Of a stretch of DNA of 64,000 nt, positions 25,075-34,120 are shown in pieces. Source of the DNA: Candidatus Saccharimonadota bacterium. Its GTDB lineage: Bacteria; Patescibacteriota; Saccharimonadia; Saccharimonadales; Saccharimonadaceae. Each line of letters starts with the position of its first letter. Within the stretch, counting starts at the first letter, position 1. The position numbers were made by a program, and so were the translations under genes. The notes beneath the pieces were generated by a model, which was not told where the DNA came from, did not search any database, and saw only the letters and a list, made by a program, of their open reading frames with translations. The stretch covers positions 235,079 through 299,078 of the forward strand of contig JAFQYG010000002.1 of NCBI GenBank assembly GCA_017406565.1. Direction: 5' to 3'.

Positions 25075-26823
25075 CTAAACTCCAGCGACACAACGAACCA
25101 TTTTCCCGCTCCATTTGTAATCACTAGCGCCCGGGCCAACGAATGTATTATAGAAATAAAAGGCGTAGGCTTCTGAATTGTCAACCCCAGAAGCGGACCA
25201 ATAGACTCCATAGGAATTGCGAACATCAATTACTGCGCCAGCCATATTTCCGGAATAAACGAAATTATTAGGGTATGAGCGGTAAGCTAAAGACATAGTG
25301 GCCCCAGTGGGAGTAGTACTAGAATTTGAAGATGTGCCAGTGCCACCTAATGCAATATCTAGGACACCAAAGTCACCACTAGCATTTCTGCCAGTTGGTA
25401 GATGCCAACCTGCTGAGCATATATCACCAGTAGTATTGCCACCAAATTTACTATACGTTCCGTGTCCTGCTGTAGCTGAGTACCAGTTATGATAGTTACC
25501 ATAACTATATACATTGCTAGACGCAGAATAGTTTGATGTTGTATTATTGACATAGAGAGTAGTATTATTAGTAGCCAACATAGATTGATCATCGCAGTTA
25601 GATGAACTAGTTTTACACCATGCAATATTGGTTGGGTTAGTAGTAGTTGAGAGATGATTGGAAGTTGGTATAGTATCATTATTATTGGCTGAACTATACC
25701 ACCAAGAGTTAGTGAGTGGGAGAGATGGATTATGGGTATTGGAAGACGTTAGCTCTGGAGCATTGTCTAACCTCAAGTTTTCTATCATCCAACACTTACC
25801 ATCGGCTAATTTGGCGATAGCATAGACCTGATTATCTCTTTCATCAGTAAGAGCAGAAATGCTATTTAGAGTTTTAGTCACATTTGGACCAGATTGGGTG
25901 AGATTGCTGCATATTGTAGCTGCATCAGTTTGCATGGAACCTTGGGAGGGGATCCAGATAGCGTATAAGGATAGACCGTTAGTAGAGATATCACTTGGGG
26001 CTGTAATAGTCTCATTAGGACCATATAGGTTAGCATCAGGGTCGTTTTCATAATCATATGAGTCAGACCAACCGGCAAAGCCATAACCATCACGTTTGAA
26101 GTTAGGGGCCCAGAGGAGAACACCGTTAGCTAATTCAGCACTGGTTGGCGTTTGTCTGCCCATTTGTCCTTCAACGATATTGGTGTTTGGGTTGTAGCAG
26201 ATTTTACCTGGGTCACAAGCGATAGGTTGAGCAGGTATTTCATTTTGTGGATGCACTAAAGTATATTTAACTTTACCTAAATAATTACCAGCAAGTTGAG
26301 TAGAAGAGATATTGGCTTTATAAGTAGCATCTACGGATAGGCTACCAGAACCAGTAGAGCTAGAGTATGAGGCTATCTTAGTATGAGAGTCTGGTACTAT
26401 ATGGTAGTTATTGAAAGAGTTTTCTATAGTAGGAGTAGTACCAGATGTTGGATTAATCTTCATAGCCCAGTAGGAATCATTGCCACTTGTATTAGTAGCT
26501 ATATTAACACTACTACCTATCATATTATTATTGCCTACAGTGTCATCAGAATAACCTACAGCATAGAGTGCAAAGCCTCCTGCATCATTACAGGATATTG
26601 ACATAGTACTACCTGCTATTTCTGCACTAGTACCATTTGGTACAGTAGCAGAATAATTACCTCCTCCTGATGTAGTTAGAGCACAGGATGCTGCTACTTT
26701 GACTGTGGCGGTAGCGGTAGAGGCGGTGGTGGCGGAAGTACTAGTTGAGTTTAAAAATGCTCCTGCTAAAACTGTTATTATAAGTAGTCCTAATGGAGTA
26801 GACAATAAATACTTATTGTGCAT
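25075..26823 (-). CDS. Secreted FISUMP-domain surface protein
   Basis: 582 residues: signal segment (about 5-32), shared N-domain (about 35-200), InlB-like repeat (about 205-300, K-I-C-Y-N-P-N-T-N-I-V-E-G-Q-M then G-F-A-G-W-S), FISUMP domain (about 320-582, G-K-C-W-M-I-E-N-L-R-L, N-W-Y-S-A-T-A-G-H, I-C-S-A-G-W-H-L-P-T, final V-R-C-V-A). It shares long near-identical DNA with the gene at 42987, including an 89-bp identical run (26183-26271). TGCTATAAT near 26865 gives a leader of about 40 bases. It is divergent from the cysteine desulfurase-like gene. Surface location is inferred from the signal segment. Confidence 0.9.
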   Translation of the reverse strand: MHNKYLLSTPLGLLIITVLAGAFLNSTSTSATTASTATATVKVAASCALTTSGGGNYSATVPNGTSAEIAGSTMSISCNDAGGFALYAVGYSDDTVGNNNMIGSSVNIATNTSGNDSYWAMKINPTSGTTPTIENSFNNYHIVPDSHTKIASYSSSTGSGSLSVDATYKANISSTQLAGNYLGKVKYTLVHPQNEIPAQPIACDPGKICYNPNTNIVEGQMGRQTPTSAELANGVLLWAPNFKRDGYGFAGWSDSYDYENDPDANLYGPNETITAPSDISTNGLSLYAIWIPSQGSMQTDAATICSNLTQSGPNVTKTLNSISALTDERDNQVYAIAKLADGKCWMIENLRLDNAPELTSSNTHNPSLPLTNSWWYSSANNNDTIPTSNHLSTTTNPTNIAWCKTSSSNCDDQSMLATNNTTLYVNNTTSNYSASSNVYSYGNYHNWYSATAGHGTYSKFGGNTTGDICSAGWHLPTGRNASGDFGVLDIALGGTGTSSNSSTTPTGATMSLAYRSYPNNFVYSGNMAGAVIDVRNSYGVYWSASGVDNSEAYAFYFYNTFVGPGASDYKWSGKMVRCVAGV

Positions 26824-26927
26824 GTAGTTTTGTCCCTGATATTACCCTATTTATGCATTTATTATAGCATAAACAGTATATTTGTGACAATTTGCGCGAA
26901 ACAAATATTTGCGGTATGATTGTACGT

Positions 26928-28091
26928 ATGAAAGAGTTTGATTATTTAGGTGCAAAAGATGTTTATTTAGATGCTGCTTGTCAAAGCTTGCGACCGCGTC
27001 CTGTGATTGATGCGATAAATCAATATTATACAAAACATAATTCTTGTGGTGAACGTGTTAAATATAAATGGGGAATTGAAACCGACGAAAAAGTTGAAGC
27101 TACACGCGAAAAAGTTCTTAGATTCTTAAAACTTTCTGGACGCAAGTATACAGTTTCTTTTACACTTAACACTACATATGGGATTAATTTAATACTAAGC
27201 CAACTAAACCCTAATCATTTTGAAAAGGTAATTACAAGTGAAATCGAACACAATTCACCTTTTCTTAGCACGATGGCTTTTTCAAAAAGAACCGGCTTGC
27301 CACGCGAGGTGATTGAGCGAAACGATGATGGATCAATCGAAATAGGTGATTATGATTTTAATCGTGCAGTGGTAGTCGTGAATTGTGCGTCAAACTTTGA
27401 TGGTAGAAAATTATTAAACATTAAAGAATTAACAAAAGCTGTGCACAAAGCAGGTGGAATTATCATTATCGACGCCGCCCAAGCAATGTCACATTCTTCC
27501 GACATATTAAAGGGCGTAGAAGTAGATGCGATTTGTTTTTCGGCCCATAAAATGTACGCACCTTCGCTAGGTGTAATTGTTTGGCGTGATGATTTAATAG
27601 AAAAAATGGATGTCGGATTTATCGGTGGAGGTATGGTTGATGATGTTAAAAAAGAATCATACTTATTGTCGGCAGAATCCAAAGAGCATCGTTATACCAG
27701 ATTTGAGTCAGGCCTTCAGGCATGGGGTGAGATTGTTGGATTCGGTGCGGCACTTGATTGGCTAAACAGTTTGTCTAAAAAAGATTGGAAAAATTTAGAA
27801 AACAATACTAAGGAATTATATGAATTCCTAAAGAATTCGGATAAAGTACATATGGTCAATTATGAAGCTAACCCTACTATGTCATTTTACGTAGAAGGCG
27901 TGGACTCGCATATGCTTGGCAATGCTTTGTCTCGCGATAATATAATGGCACGAACTGGGTATTTCTGTGCACATTATTATTTGGATCATGTGATGGGTTT
28001 TCCACCATTAATTAGATTCTCTCTAGGTCTACACAACCGGCCCGAAGATATCGAAATTGTCAAAAATGAATTAGCAAAAATCGTTAAATAA
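26928..28091 (+). CDS. Cysteine desulfurase-like aminotransferase class V (SufS/CsdA type)
   Basis: 387 residues from ATG 26928, 7 bases after TATGAT. PLP-binding: D-A-A-Q near 190 and S-A-H-K-M-Y near 212 with the Schiff-base lysine. The catalytic cysteine loop R-T-G-Y-F-C-A-H near 345 corresponds to R-x-G-x-x-C in SufS. Reaction: cysteine to alanine plus enzyme persulfide for iron-sulfur clusters or thionucleosides. No suf or isc partners adjoin. The radical SAM enzyme and other iron-sulfur proteins would need such a sulfur source. A related aminotransferase activity cannot be excluded. Confidence 0.85.
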   Translation: MKEFDYLGAKDVYLDAACQSLRPRPVIDAINQYYTKHNSCGERVKYKWGIETDEKVEATREKVLRFLKLSGRKYTVSFTLNTTYGINLILSQLNPNHFEKVITSEIEHNSPFLSTMAFSKRTGLPREVIERNDDGSIEIGDYDFNRAVVVVNCASNFDGRKLLNIKELTKAVHKAGGIIIIDAAQAMSHSSDILKGVEVDAICFSAHKMYAPSLGVIVWRDDLIEKMDVGFIGGGMVDDVKKESYLLSAESKEHRYTRFESGLQAWGEIVGFGAALDWLNSLSKKDWKNLENNTKELYEFLKNSDKVHMVNYEANPTMSFYVEGVDSHMLGNALSRDNIMARTGYFCAHYYLDHVMGFPPLIRFSLGLHNRPEDIEIVKNELAKIVK

Positions 28092-28189
28092 TATTTCTAA
28101 TCCTGCTTATGCTGTGCTATAATTGTTTTGAACGTATCATATTATTTTAATATGAGCGTGGAGGTAAATTAAACAATAACGGAGTTATA

Positions 28190-29617
28190 GTGCCAAAACT
28201 TTTTGACTCACATCGAACGTGTTTGATGGTTATTATGACTTTGTTAAGTGGGCAACTGTTTTTCAGTTTGCCAGTTTTTGGTGCAACAGATTCGACTATC
28301 ACAATCAATCTTAGCGTTATGCCTTCGCTCGATTTAACCCCTAATTCATTTGGCCAAGTTTCACAATCGGTAGAAGTAGTTTCCGATAATTATACTGGGT
28401 GTACTGTTACATTAACTAACCCTTCTTCAGATACGAATCTGGTTAATTCTTCTGACAATACACTTACAATTCCTACCATAACTTTGCCTAGCGGTAGCGA
28501 TTCAATCACTGGTGATGACTTTGAGTATGGCTATGGGGTCAGTTTGGATGCTACAAATTTCGTACCTGCGCCAACGGACTCTACTCCATTATTAATTGGT
28601 AGTAATACTACTGCTGGTACTGCTTCGTATGTTTTAACATTTGGGGCTAAGATTTTGCTCGAAACCGTACCTGGCAGTTATAGTAAAACATTCGTCGTAA
28701 TGGCTGTCGCAAAGAATCCGCAGTATTCCATAGACTTTAATCAAAATACTGCAGACACGGTAAACGATATGCCTAGTGATATAGCAACTACTATTTCTGA
28801 TACCGGAAGTATAGTTTTGCCAGATAATGTACCAACAAGAAGTGGTTATTTATTCCAAGGATGGGACGAAAACAGTTCCGCCACTACCGCGACTTATCCA
28901 GTTGGGGGCACTAATGTTTTATCACTTGACCCTACTCAAGCAAACGCAATCACGCTCTATGCTGTCTGGAAAATTGCTCGTCCTATTACTTATATCAATT
29001 TAACTGATAATGATTTTCCAACTGTAATCGCTGACGGTAGCGATTTGCAAATTACTACGGTTGATGCGCAAATATCTGGATTCAATATTACTATGGGTGG
29101 AGCTACTTTAGTGTCTAATACAGATTATACTTATTCTAATGGTGTATTAACGGTGTTTAATGTGACTGACAGTTTGACCATTGAAGCAATTACCCAAACT
29201 GCGGACTATACAGAAATATTCCCGCCAGATCCTAGCTCGTCAAGTGCATCGGCTACGACTTCGCTCAATTTGAGCGTAGCTGATTATCAAACTAAGACTT
29301 TTGAATATATTAATAATTCTGGCAGACCAATTTCTGCAGTACGAATGGAAATTGTTTATTCGAAAGCTAATAATGGTGGTACCACTTCGCAGTATATTAC
29401 TGGCAAACTAATATTTAATGGCGTGACTCATACTGGCGGACAAATCTCAGTACCGAAGCAGAAAGCTACAAACGCTACATTATTTATCGCCGACTTCAAC
29501 AATCTAAATATTCCTTCTGATTCGGGCCTCAGCTTTACAATCGATGCGATTGACAGTAGTTTTACAAGTAGCATTACGATTGTTAGCCAAATTATTACAA
29601 TTACTTATGGAAATTAG
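28190..29617 (+). CDS. Secreted protein with InlB-like repeat
   Basis: 475 residues from GTG 28190, with ggag 7 bases upstream; TGCTATAAT at about 28118 gives a leader near 65 bases. Signal segment about 10-32 (ending V-F-G-A-T), a beta-rich N-terminal region of about 150 residues, an InlB/Listeria-Bacteroides-type repeat (about 180-265: Y-S-I-D-F-N-Q-N-T, G-Y-L-F-Q-G-W, L-Y-A-V-W), and a beta-rich C-terminal region (about 265-475) with a serine run. The N-domain differs from the FISUMP family. A membrane thioredoxin-fold gene follows 47 bases later. Function unknown, probably cell-surface. Confidence 0.8.
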   Translation: MPKLFDSHRTCLMVIMTLLSGQLFFSLPVFGATDSTITINLSVMPSLDLTPNSFGQVSQSVEVVSDNYTGCTVTLTNPSSDTNLVNSSDNTLTIPTITLPSGSDSITGDDFEYGYGVSLDATNFVPAPTDSTPLLIGSNTTAGTASYVLTFGAKILLETVPGSYSKTFVVMAVAKNPQYSIDFNQNTADTVNDMPSDIATTISDTGSIVLPDNVPTRSGYLFQGWDENSSATTATYPVGGTNVLSLDPTQANAITLYAVWKIARPITYINLTDNDFPTVIADGSDLQITTVDAQISGFNITMGGATLVSNTDYTYSNGVLTVFNVTDSLTIEAITQTADYTEIFPPDPSSSSASATTSLNLSVADYQTKTFEYINNSGRPISAVRMEIVYSKANNGGTTSQYITGKLIFNGVTHTGGQISVPKQKATNATLFIADFNNLNIPSDSGLSFTIDAIDSSFTSSITIVSQIITITYGN

Positions 29618-29664
29618 ATAACTTTTGTCACTAATGGTTAATATGTGATAATATATAATATATT

Positions 29665-30717
29665 ATGGTCTGTATAGCTGCATTTATTATTTTAGCGATT
29701 GTTGGTGTGTTTGTCGCAATCGTTTCAGTCTTCAAACCAAAAATATGGAAATCTTACACTAAAGCCCTAAAAAAAGCTTGGGGTTGTTTATGGAAAAAGG
29801 TTCGTTTACAGAAATGCGAAACTGGGTTCAAAGAAGACGTTAAGAATACTTTACTAAGTAGAATAATGTTAAAACATCCAAAATGGGTAAAACCTTTATC
29901 TATCATTATTGAAGTACTGTCGGTAGTGATTGTAGTTGTGGTAGTATGGGCAATTCTCACTGCAATTAAGTCATTATTAGCAATTTGGGCACTTGGCTCG
30001 TGCAATGTGACCAAGCCTTCAGCTTGTTCGCTCGGTGCAGAAGTATGCTCAATTGATGAATCTGAACCTACTAATATGTTCGAAGCGACTGGACGTTGGT
30101 TCACCGAGTGGGGTGAAATATTTGAAGCTATACCAGAAAAATTTAAGACTTATGATGCCAATAACTATGATTTTAATTATATTTCTACTAGTGGCAGTGA
30201 AGCCGAAAACTTATCTGCTGTAGTTGATATTTTCGATCCTGGCTGTTCTGTCTGTATGATGTCTTATCGCAATCAAAAGGAAGCTGGGTTTTTCGATTCG
30301 CATAACGTACGCCTAGTACCATTTGCGATTCAAGATTCTGAAGATAATTATAAATTCAAGAATTCTGAAATAATCGTTAGATATATGTTTGCAGCAGAGC
30401 AAATTAAACCTGGTCTATCGCTTGGGATTATTGATCGAATATTTACTAGCAAAAATAGCGAAGGATTATCGTATCAGAACAAATTTAATGATGACTATAG
30501 TCACGAAGAAGCAATTGCTAAAATCGAATCTTGGTTAGATTCTGATAGTGGCGATCATGATTTAACGAGGAAAATTCGTGGGATTGTAAATTCACCAGAA
30601 ATAACTGACAAAATGAATCATAATCGCGAGATTGTAGAGAATCAATTAAAAGTCAAAGGCATTCCTACTATCATCATTGATGGCAAGAAAGAAACTGGGC
30701 TCTGGAAAAATACTTAA
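29665..30717 (+). CDS. Membrane-anchored thioredoxin-fold (Dsb-like) protein
   Basis: 350 residues. Membrane spans at about 3-22 and 85-110. The extracytoplasmic C-terminal domain shows F-D-P-G-C-S-V-C (CxxC near 195) and later K-G-I-P-T-I-I-I-D-G with the cis-proline loop of the thioredoxin fold. Several further cysteines lie between (C115, C122, C128 region). Such proteins make or rearrange disulfides in exported proteins. The FISUMP and InlB-like proteins here each carry conserved cysteines and are plausible clients. TATAAT ends about 5 bases before the ATG. No DsbB or VKOR partner is seen nearby. Confidence 0.8.
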   Translation: MVCIAAFIILAIVGVFVAIVSVFKPKIWKSYTKALKKAWGCLWKKVRLQKCETGFKEDVKNTLLSRIMLKHPKWVKPLSIIIEVLSVVIVVVVVWAILTAIKSLLAIWALGSCNVTKPSACSLGAEVCSIDESEPTNMFEATGRWFTEWGEIFEAIPEKFKTYDANNYDFNYISTSGSEAENLSAVVDIFDPGCSVCMMSYRNQKEAGFFDSHNVRLVPFAIQDSEDNYKFKNSEIIVRYMFAAEQIKPGLSLGIIDRIFTSKNSEGLSYQNKFNDDYSHEEAIAKIESWLDSDSGDHDLTRKIRGIVNSPEITDKMNHNREIVENQLKVKGIPTIIIDGKKETGLWKNT

Positions 30718-30855
30718 GTTTATTTGTAAAATTTACAACATTTTTGACGTGACCACTGTTTTTTAAGTGGAAAACTTTCGATTTTTCTTCTTGACTTTAG
30801 GAGGGTTTAGATATAATATAATATTAATACTATATATTAGACAGGATGCGAGGTG

Positions 30856-31374
30856 ATGTCTGAAATACCAGAAAAACAAATAAAACGCCTTCGAAGCCTT
30901 CTTAGTGAGGCTGAGACCAATTTATCGGCTGCGAAGGAATTATTAATATCAATTTTAGGCGATGGCGAGACGATTTCTGCGCCACGAGATACCGTGGTAT
31001 CAGGGCCTGAAGGTAAAGTGATAGAAGGGATTTTTGATGGCCAAATTATGATTGGTCCGGATGGTAAGAATTATCCAGTGCCAGCCAACTATGCTTCAAA
31101 GTCAAAGTTGGTTGAGGGCGATATTATGAAACTGACGATTACTGAGGAAGGAAAGTTTCTTTACAAGCAAATCGGTCCGGTCGAAAGAAAAACTGTTATT
31201 GGCACATTGGTACGCCACGATGATAAGTACTATGTTGAAGTCGGTGGGAAGGAATACCAGATATTATATGCTTCAGTAACTTACTTCCACCTACGTGAAG
31301 GTTCACAGGTGTCTGTTACTATTCCCGCTAAGAATGATGATGCTACTTGGGCGGCTGTCGAAGCAGCATTATAA
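30856..31374 (+). CDS. Hypothetical protein, 172 aa
   Basis: Starts at ATG 30856 (an in-frame GTG lies just upstream at 30853). Residues 1-40 form a helix or short coiled coil. The rest looks like two beta-rich OB-like or barrel halves (I-E-G-I-F-D-G-Q-I-M-I-G-P-D-G-K and V-I-G-T-L-V-R). No signal or membrane segment. Two TATAAT-like boxes lie around 30812-30824 behind a TTGACT. It is monocistronic, followed by a terminator. I do not recognise the family; an RNA- or nucleic-acid-binding role is only a guess from the barrel-like pattern. Confidence 0.75.
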   Translation: MSEIPEKQIKRLRSLLSEAETNLSAAKELLISILGDGETISAPRDTVVSGPEGKVIEGIFDGQIMIGPDGKNYPVPANYASKSKLVEGDIMKLTITEEGKFLYKQIGPVERKTVIGTLVRHDDKYYVEVGGKEYQILYASVTYFHLREGSQVSVTIPAKNDDATWAAVEAAL

Positions 31375-31389
31375 TAATAGATCCACACC

Positions 31390-31414
31390 AAATCCGCCAT
31401 CTTGGCGGATTTTT
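31390..31414 (+). terminator. Terminator before dnaX
   Basis: aaatccgcc-atctt-ggcggattttt, 16 bases after the upstream stop. Confidence 0.9.
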
Positions 31415-31446
31415 GTTACAGATTAATCTATGCTATAATTAAAGAG

Positions 31447-32766
31447 ATGAAAAATCTCTATCGAAGATATCGACCCCTAAAGTTGGAGGATGTAGTTGGT
31501 CAAGATCAAGTAATAAAGCCTCTTACAAATTCTTTGAAAGAAGGCAAAGTTAGTCATGCCTATCTGTTTATCGGCCCAAGGGGATGTGGTAAAACTAGTG
31601 TAGCGAGAATTTTGGCGCATGAAATAAACGATTTTAAATATGAACTAGAAGATGATTATATTGATATTATCGAAATAGATGGTGCTTCAAACCGCGGGAT
31701 AGACAATATTAGAGAACTACGCGAAAAAGTAATGATTGCGCCAACTACGGGTAAATATAAAGTATACATCATTGATGAAGTACATATGTTGACCAAGGAA
31801 GCTTTCAACGCGCTGCTTAAAACTCTGGAAGAACCGCCTGCACATGCAGTATTTATTATGGCAACCACTGATGCTTATAAAGTACCAGTGACGATTACCT
31901 CAAGAGCGCAAGTATATACATTTAAACTAGCTGATAGACAGGTGATGGTTGATTTTTTGCATACTGTAGCGAACAAAGAAAAGATTGCAATTACTGATGA
32001 TGCGCTTGAAGTTATAGCCAAACGAAGTGGCGGTTCTTTTAGAGATGCTCTTTCTTTGCTCGATCAGATATCAACTTTGTCTAAAGACAAGATCACTAAA
32101 GACATGGTGATCTCGGCAATGGGTTTGCCTCAAGACGAAAAAGTGGCAAAGCTGATTGATGATTATCAGAATGGAAATATACTCGATATTTCTAAATCCT
32201 TGAAAGATTTGCTTTCGTCTGGCGTTAAAGCTGAGACATTAGCTGAAGAAATTATTTCAATAATCGTAGACAGCCCTTCGCCTGATTTATTAAAATTACT
32301 CAGTGAATTGCCAAACGTTAGAGCGCCATTTTCAGAAGCCAAATTACTTGTTGCACTTACATCAAATGTTCCGCAAACTACTCAGCATGTCCAACCAGTC
32401 CAGCCTGTTCCATCCGTCAAACCTACTTCGACTATCAAACCGAATGTCGTACCTACTACTGTTTTTTCCACGGATGAATTTTTAGAAAAGACTTTAGAGC
32501 TGAATGATGCGGTTCACGCTCAACTACTAAAGACTATATGTATTTATAATGCTGGACAATTAGATATCTATGTTAAGAGCGATGTTGTGAGAAGTATTCT
32601 CAGCAATAATATGAATATTCTGCGTCAATCAGCTGGTAATGTAAAAATTACAATTCATAAAAAAGGCGAGCAGCCTGATGGCATCAAAAAAGACACCGTG
32701 CTTACTCAAATATCTGATATAATGGGAGGTGAGGTACAAAATGACGGAGGAGGTAGTCCATTCTAA
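31447..32766 (+). CDS. dnaX: DNA polymerase III subunit gamma/tau
   Basis: 439 residues from ATG 31447, 7 bases after TGCTATAAT. It is the AAA+ clamp-loader motor: Walker A G-P-R-G-C-G-K-T at 43-50, Walker B I-I-D-E-V-H-M-L near 119, sensor 1 T-T-D near 147, S-R-A near 158. The usual zinc-binding insertion with four cysteines between Walker A and the I-D-A-A-S-N motif is absent: residues 60-80 run straight to I-D-G-A-S-N. The C-terminal third is short and Pro/Thr-rich in the middle, so a long tau form is not evident. It overlaps dnaB by 26 bases and leads the operon to recR. Confidence 0.95.
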   Translation: MKNLYRRYRPLKLEDVVGQDQVIKPLTNSLKEGKVSHAYLFIGPRGCGKTSVARILAHEINDFKYELEDDYIDIIEIDGASNRGIDNIRELREKVMIAPTTGKYKVYIIDEVHMLTKEAFNALLKTLEEPPAHAVFIMATTDAYKVPVTITSRAQVYTFKLADRQVMVDFLHTVANKEKIAITDDALEVIAKRSGGSFRDALSLLDQISTLSKDKITKDMVISAMGLPQDEKVAKLIDDYQNGNILDISKSLKDLLSSGVKAETLAEEIISIIVDSPSPDLLKLLSELPNVRAPFSEAKLLVALTSNVPQTTQHVQPVQPVPSVKPTSTIKPNVVPTTVFSTDEFLEKTLELNDAVHAQLLKTICIYNAGQLDIYVKSDVVRSILSNNMNILRQSAGNVKITIHKKGEQPDGIKKDTVLTQISDIMGGEVQNDGGGSPF

Positions 32767-34102
32767 GGATGGTGGTCGTATTCCACCACAAGACATACAA
32801 GCAGAGAAATCGTTACTTGGCGCGATTATGATTTCTGATGCTATTCTGCCAGAAATTTTGACGATTATCCGGCCAAGAGATTTTTACGAAGAACGCCATG
32901 CAATAATTTTTGAGGCTATGTCGGATTTGTACGATCAACACAAACCAGTTGATTTATTGACTTTAACTGCTGAATTAAAACGCAAGAAAAAGCTCAAAAA
33001 TATTGGTGGTGCGACTTATCTTGCTGAATTATCAAATACTGTGCCCGCAGCCGCTCATGCCAAAGCATATGCTGAAATAATTGAAAAAGCTTCGATTCGT
33101 CGTAGATTAATCCAGGCTGGTACTGAAATTGCTGAAAAAGCTTATTCAGAAGATGCTGATGTAGGTAATTTGGTTGGTGCGGCGGAACGAGATTTGTTTA
33201 ACGTCTCCGATAAAATTGTTAAAAGTGACTATGTTGCAATGGACACATTACTCGCAGATGCTTTTGATAGAATTGAGGAGCTCCGCAATAATAAAGGCGC
33301 TCTACGCGGTCTCAAAACTGGATTCCGCGATTTAGATAAGATGACTGCTGGTTTTCATAAAGGCGATTTGATAATTATCGGTGCTCGTCCTGCAATGGGT
33401 AAAACTACCTTTGCGCAAAACTTGGCTTATAATATTGCCACTATTAATAACCGTGGGGTATTATTCTTCTCAATGGAGATGGCTAATAACGAGATTATTG
33501 ATAGGATGATTTCTGATGTTTCGGGTGTAGATAACTGGAAGATTCGTACTGGCAACATCAACAGCGAAGAACATCAAAGGCTAATGGATGCTTTGGGCGA
33601 AATGGATAATGTGCCAATTTTTATTGACGATACTAGCTCAATGACTATCGTAGAATTGCGCAACAAAGCTAGGCGTGCGATGCATGACCACGATATTGGT
33701 ATAGTAATTGTCGATTACTTACAGTTAATTACTGGTGACGATCGCTACAAAGGGAATCGTGTGCAAGAAGTTACTGAGATTTCGCGTGGTTTAAAGATTT
33801 TAGCACGTGAACTGGGCATCCCAGTAGTTGCATTGTCGCAGCTTTCTCGTACTGTAACCGGACGCGATAATCCTAGACCCTTGCTTTCGGATTTGCGTGA
33901 TTCAGGTTCGATTGAGCAAGATGCAGACCTTGTGATGTTTTTGCACCGCCCTGATTATTATCATCAAAATGACGACGACTATGAAGAAACAAATATTACA
34001 GAATTAATAGTTGCCAAGCATCGCCATGGTGCGGTTGGCAAAGTTGATCTTTACTTTCATCCAGAGTTGCTGCGTTTCATGTCACTTGATAAAGAGCATT
34101 AA
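32741..34102 (+). CDS. dnaB: Replicative DNA helicase
   Basis: 453 residues; I chose ATG 32741 (ggaggtgagg upstream) over 32729. The N-terminal DnaB domain begins I-P-P-Q-D-I-Q-A-E-K-S-L-L-G (about 12-25). The C-terminal RecA-like domain has Walker A G-A-R-P-A-M-G-K-T-T near 207 and V-I-V-D-Y-L-Q-L-I near 325. It unwinds DNA at the fork as a hexamer. Co-transcription with the clamp-loader subunit is sensible, but dnaX-dnaB adjacency is not the common bacterial order. Confidence 0.97.
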   Translation: MTEEVVHSKDGGRIPPQDIQAEKSLLGAIMISDAILPEILTIIRPRDFYEERHAIIFEAMSDLYDQHKPVDLLTLTAELKRKKKLKNIGGATYLAELSNTVPAAAHAKAYAEIIEKASIRRRLIQAGTEIAEKAYSEDADVGNLVGAAERDLFNVSDKIVKSDYVAMDTLLADAFDRIEELRNNKGALRGLKTGFRDLDKMTAGFHKGDLIIIGARPAMGKTTFAQNLAYNIATINNRGVLFFSMEMANNEIIDRMISDVSGVDNWKIRTGNINSEEHQRLMDALGEMDNVPIFIDDTSSMTIVELRNKARRAMHDHDIGIVIVDYLQLITGDDRYKGNRVQEVTEISRGLKILARELGIPVVALSQLSRTVTGRDNPRPLLSDLRDSGSIEQDADLVMFLHRPDYYHQNDDDYEETNITELIVAKHRHGAVGKVDLYFHPELLRFMSLDKEH

Positions 34103-34120
34103 CGGTGCTATAATACTTAT

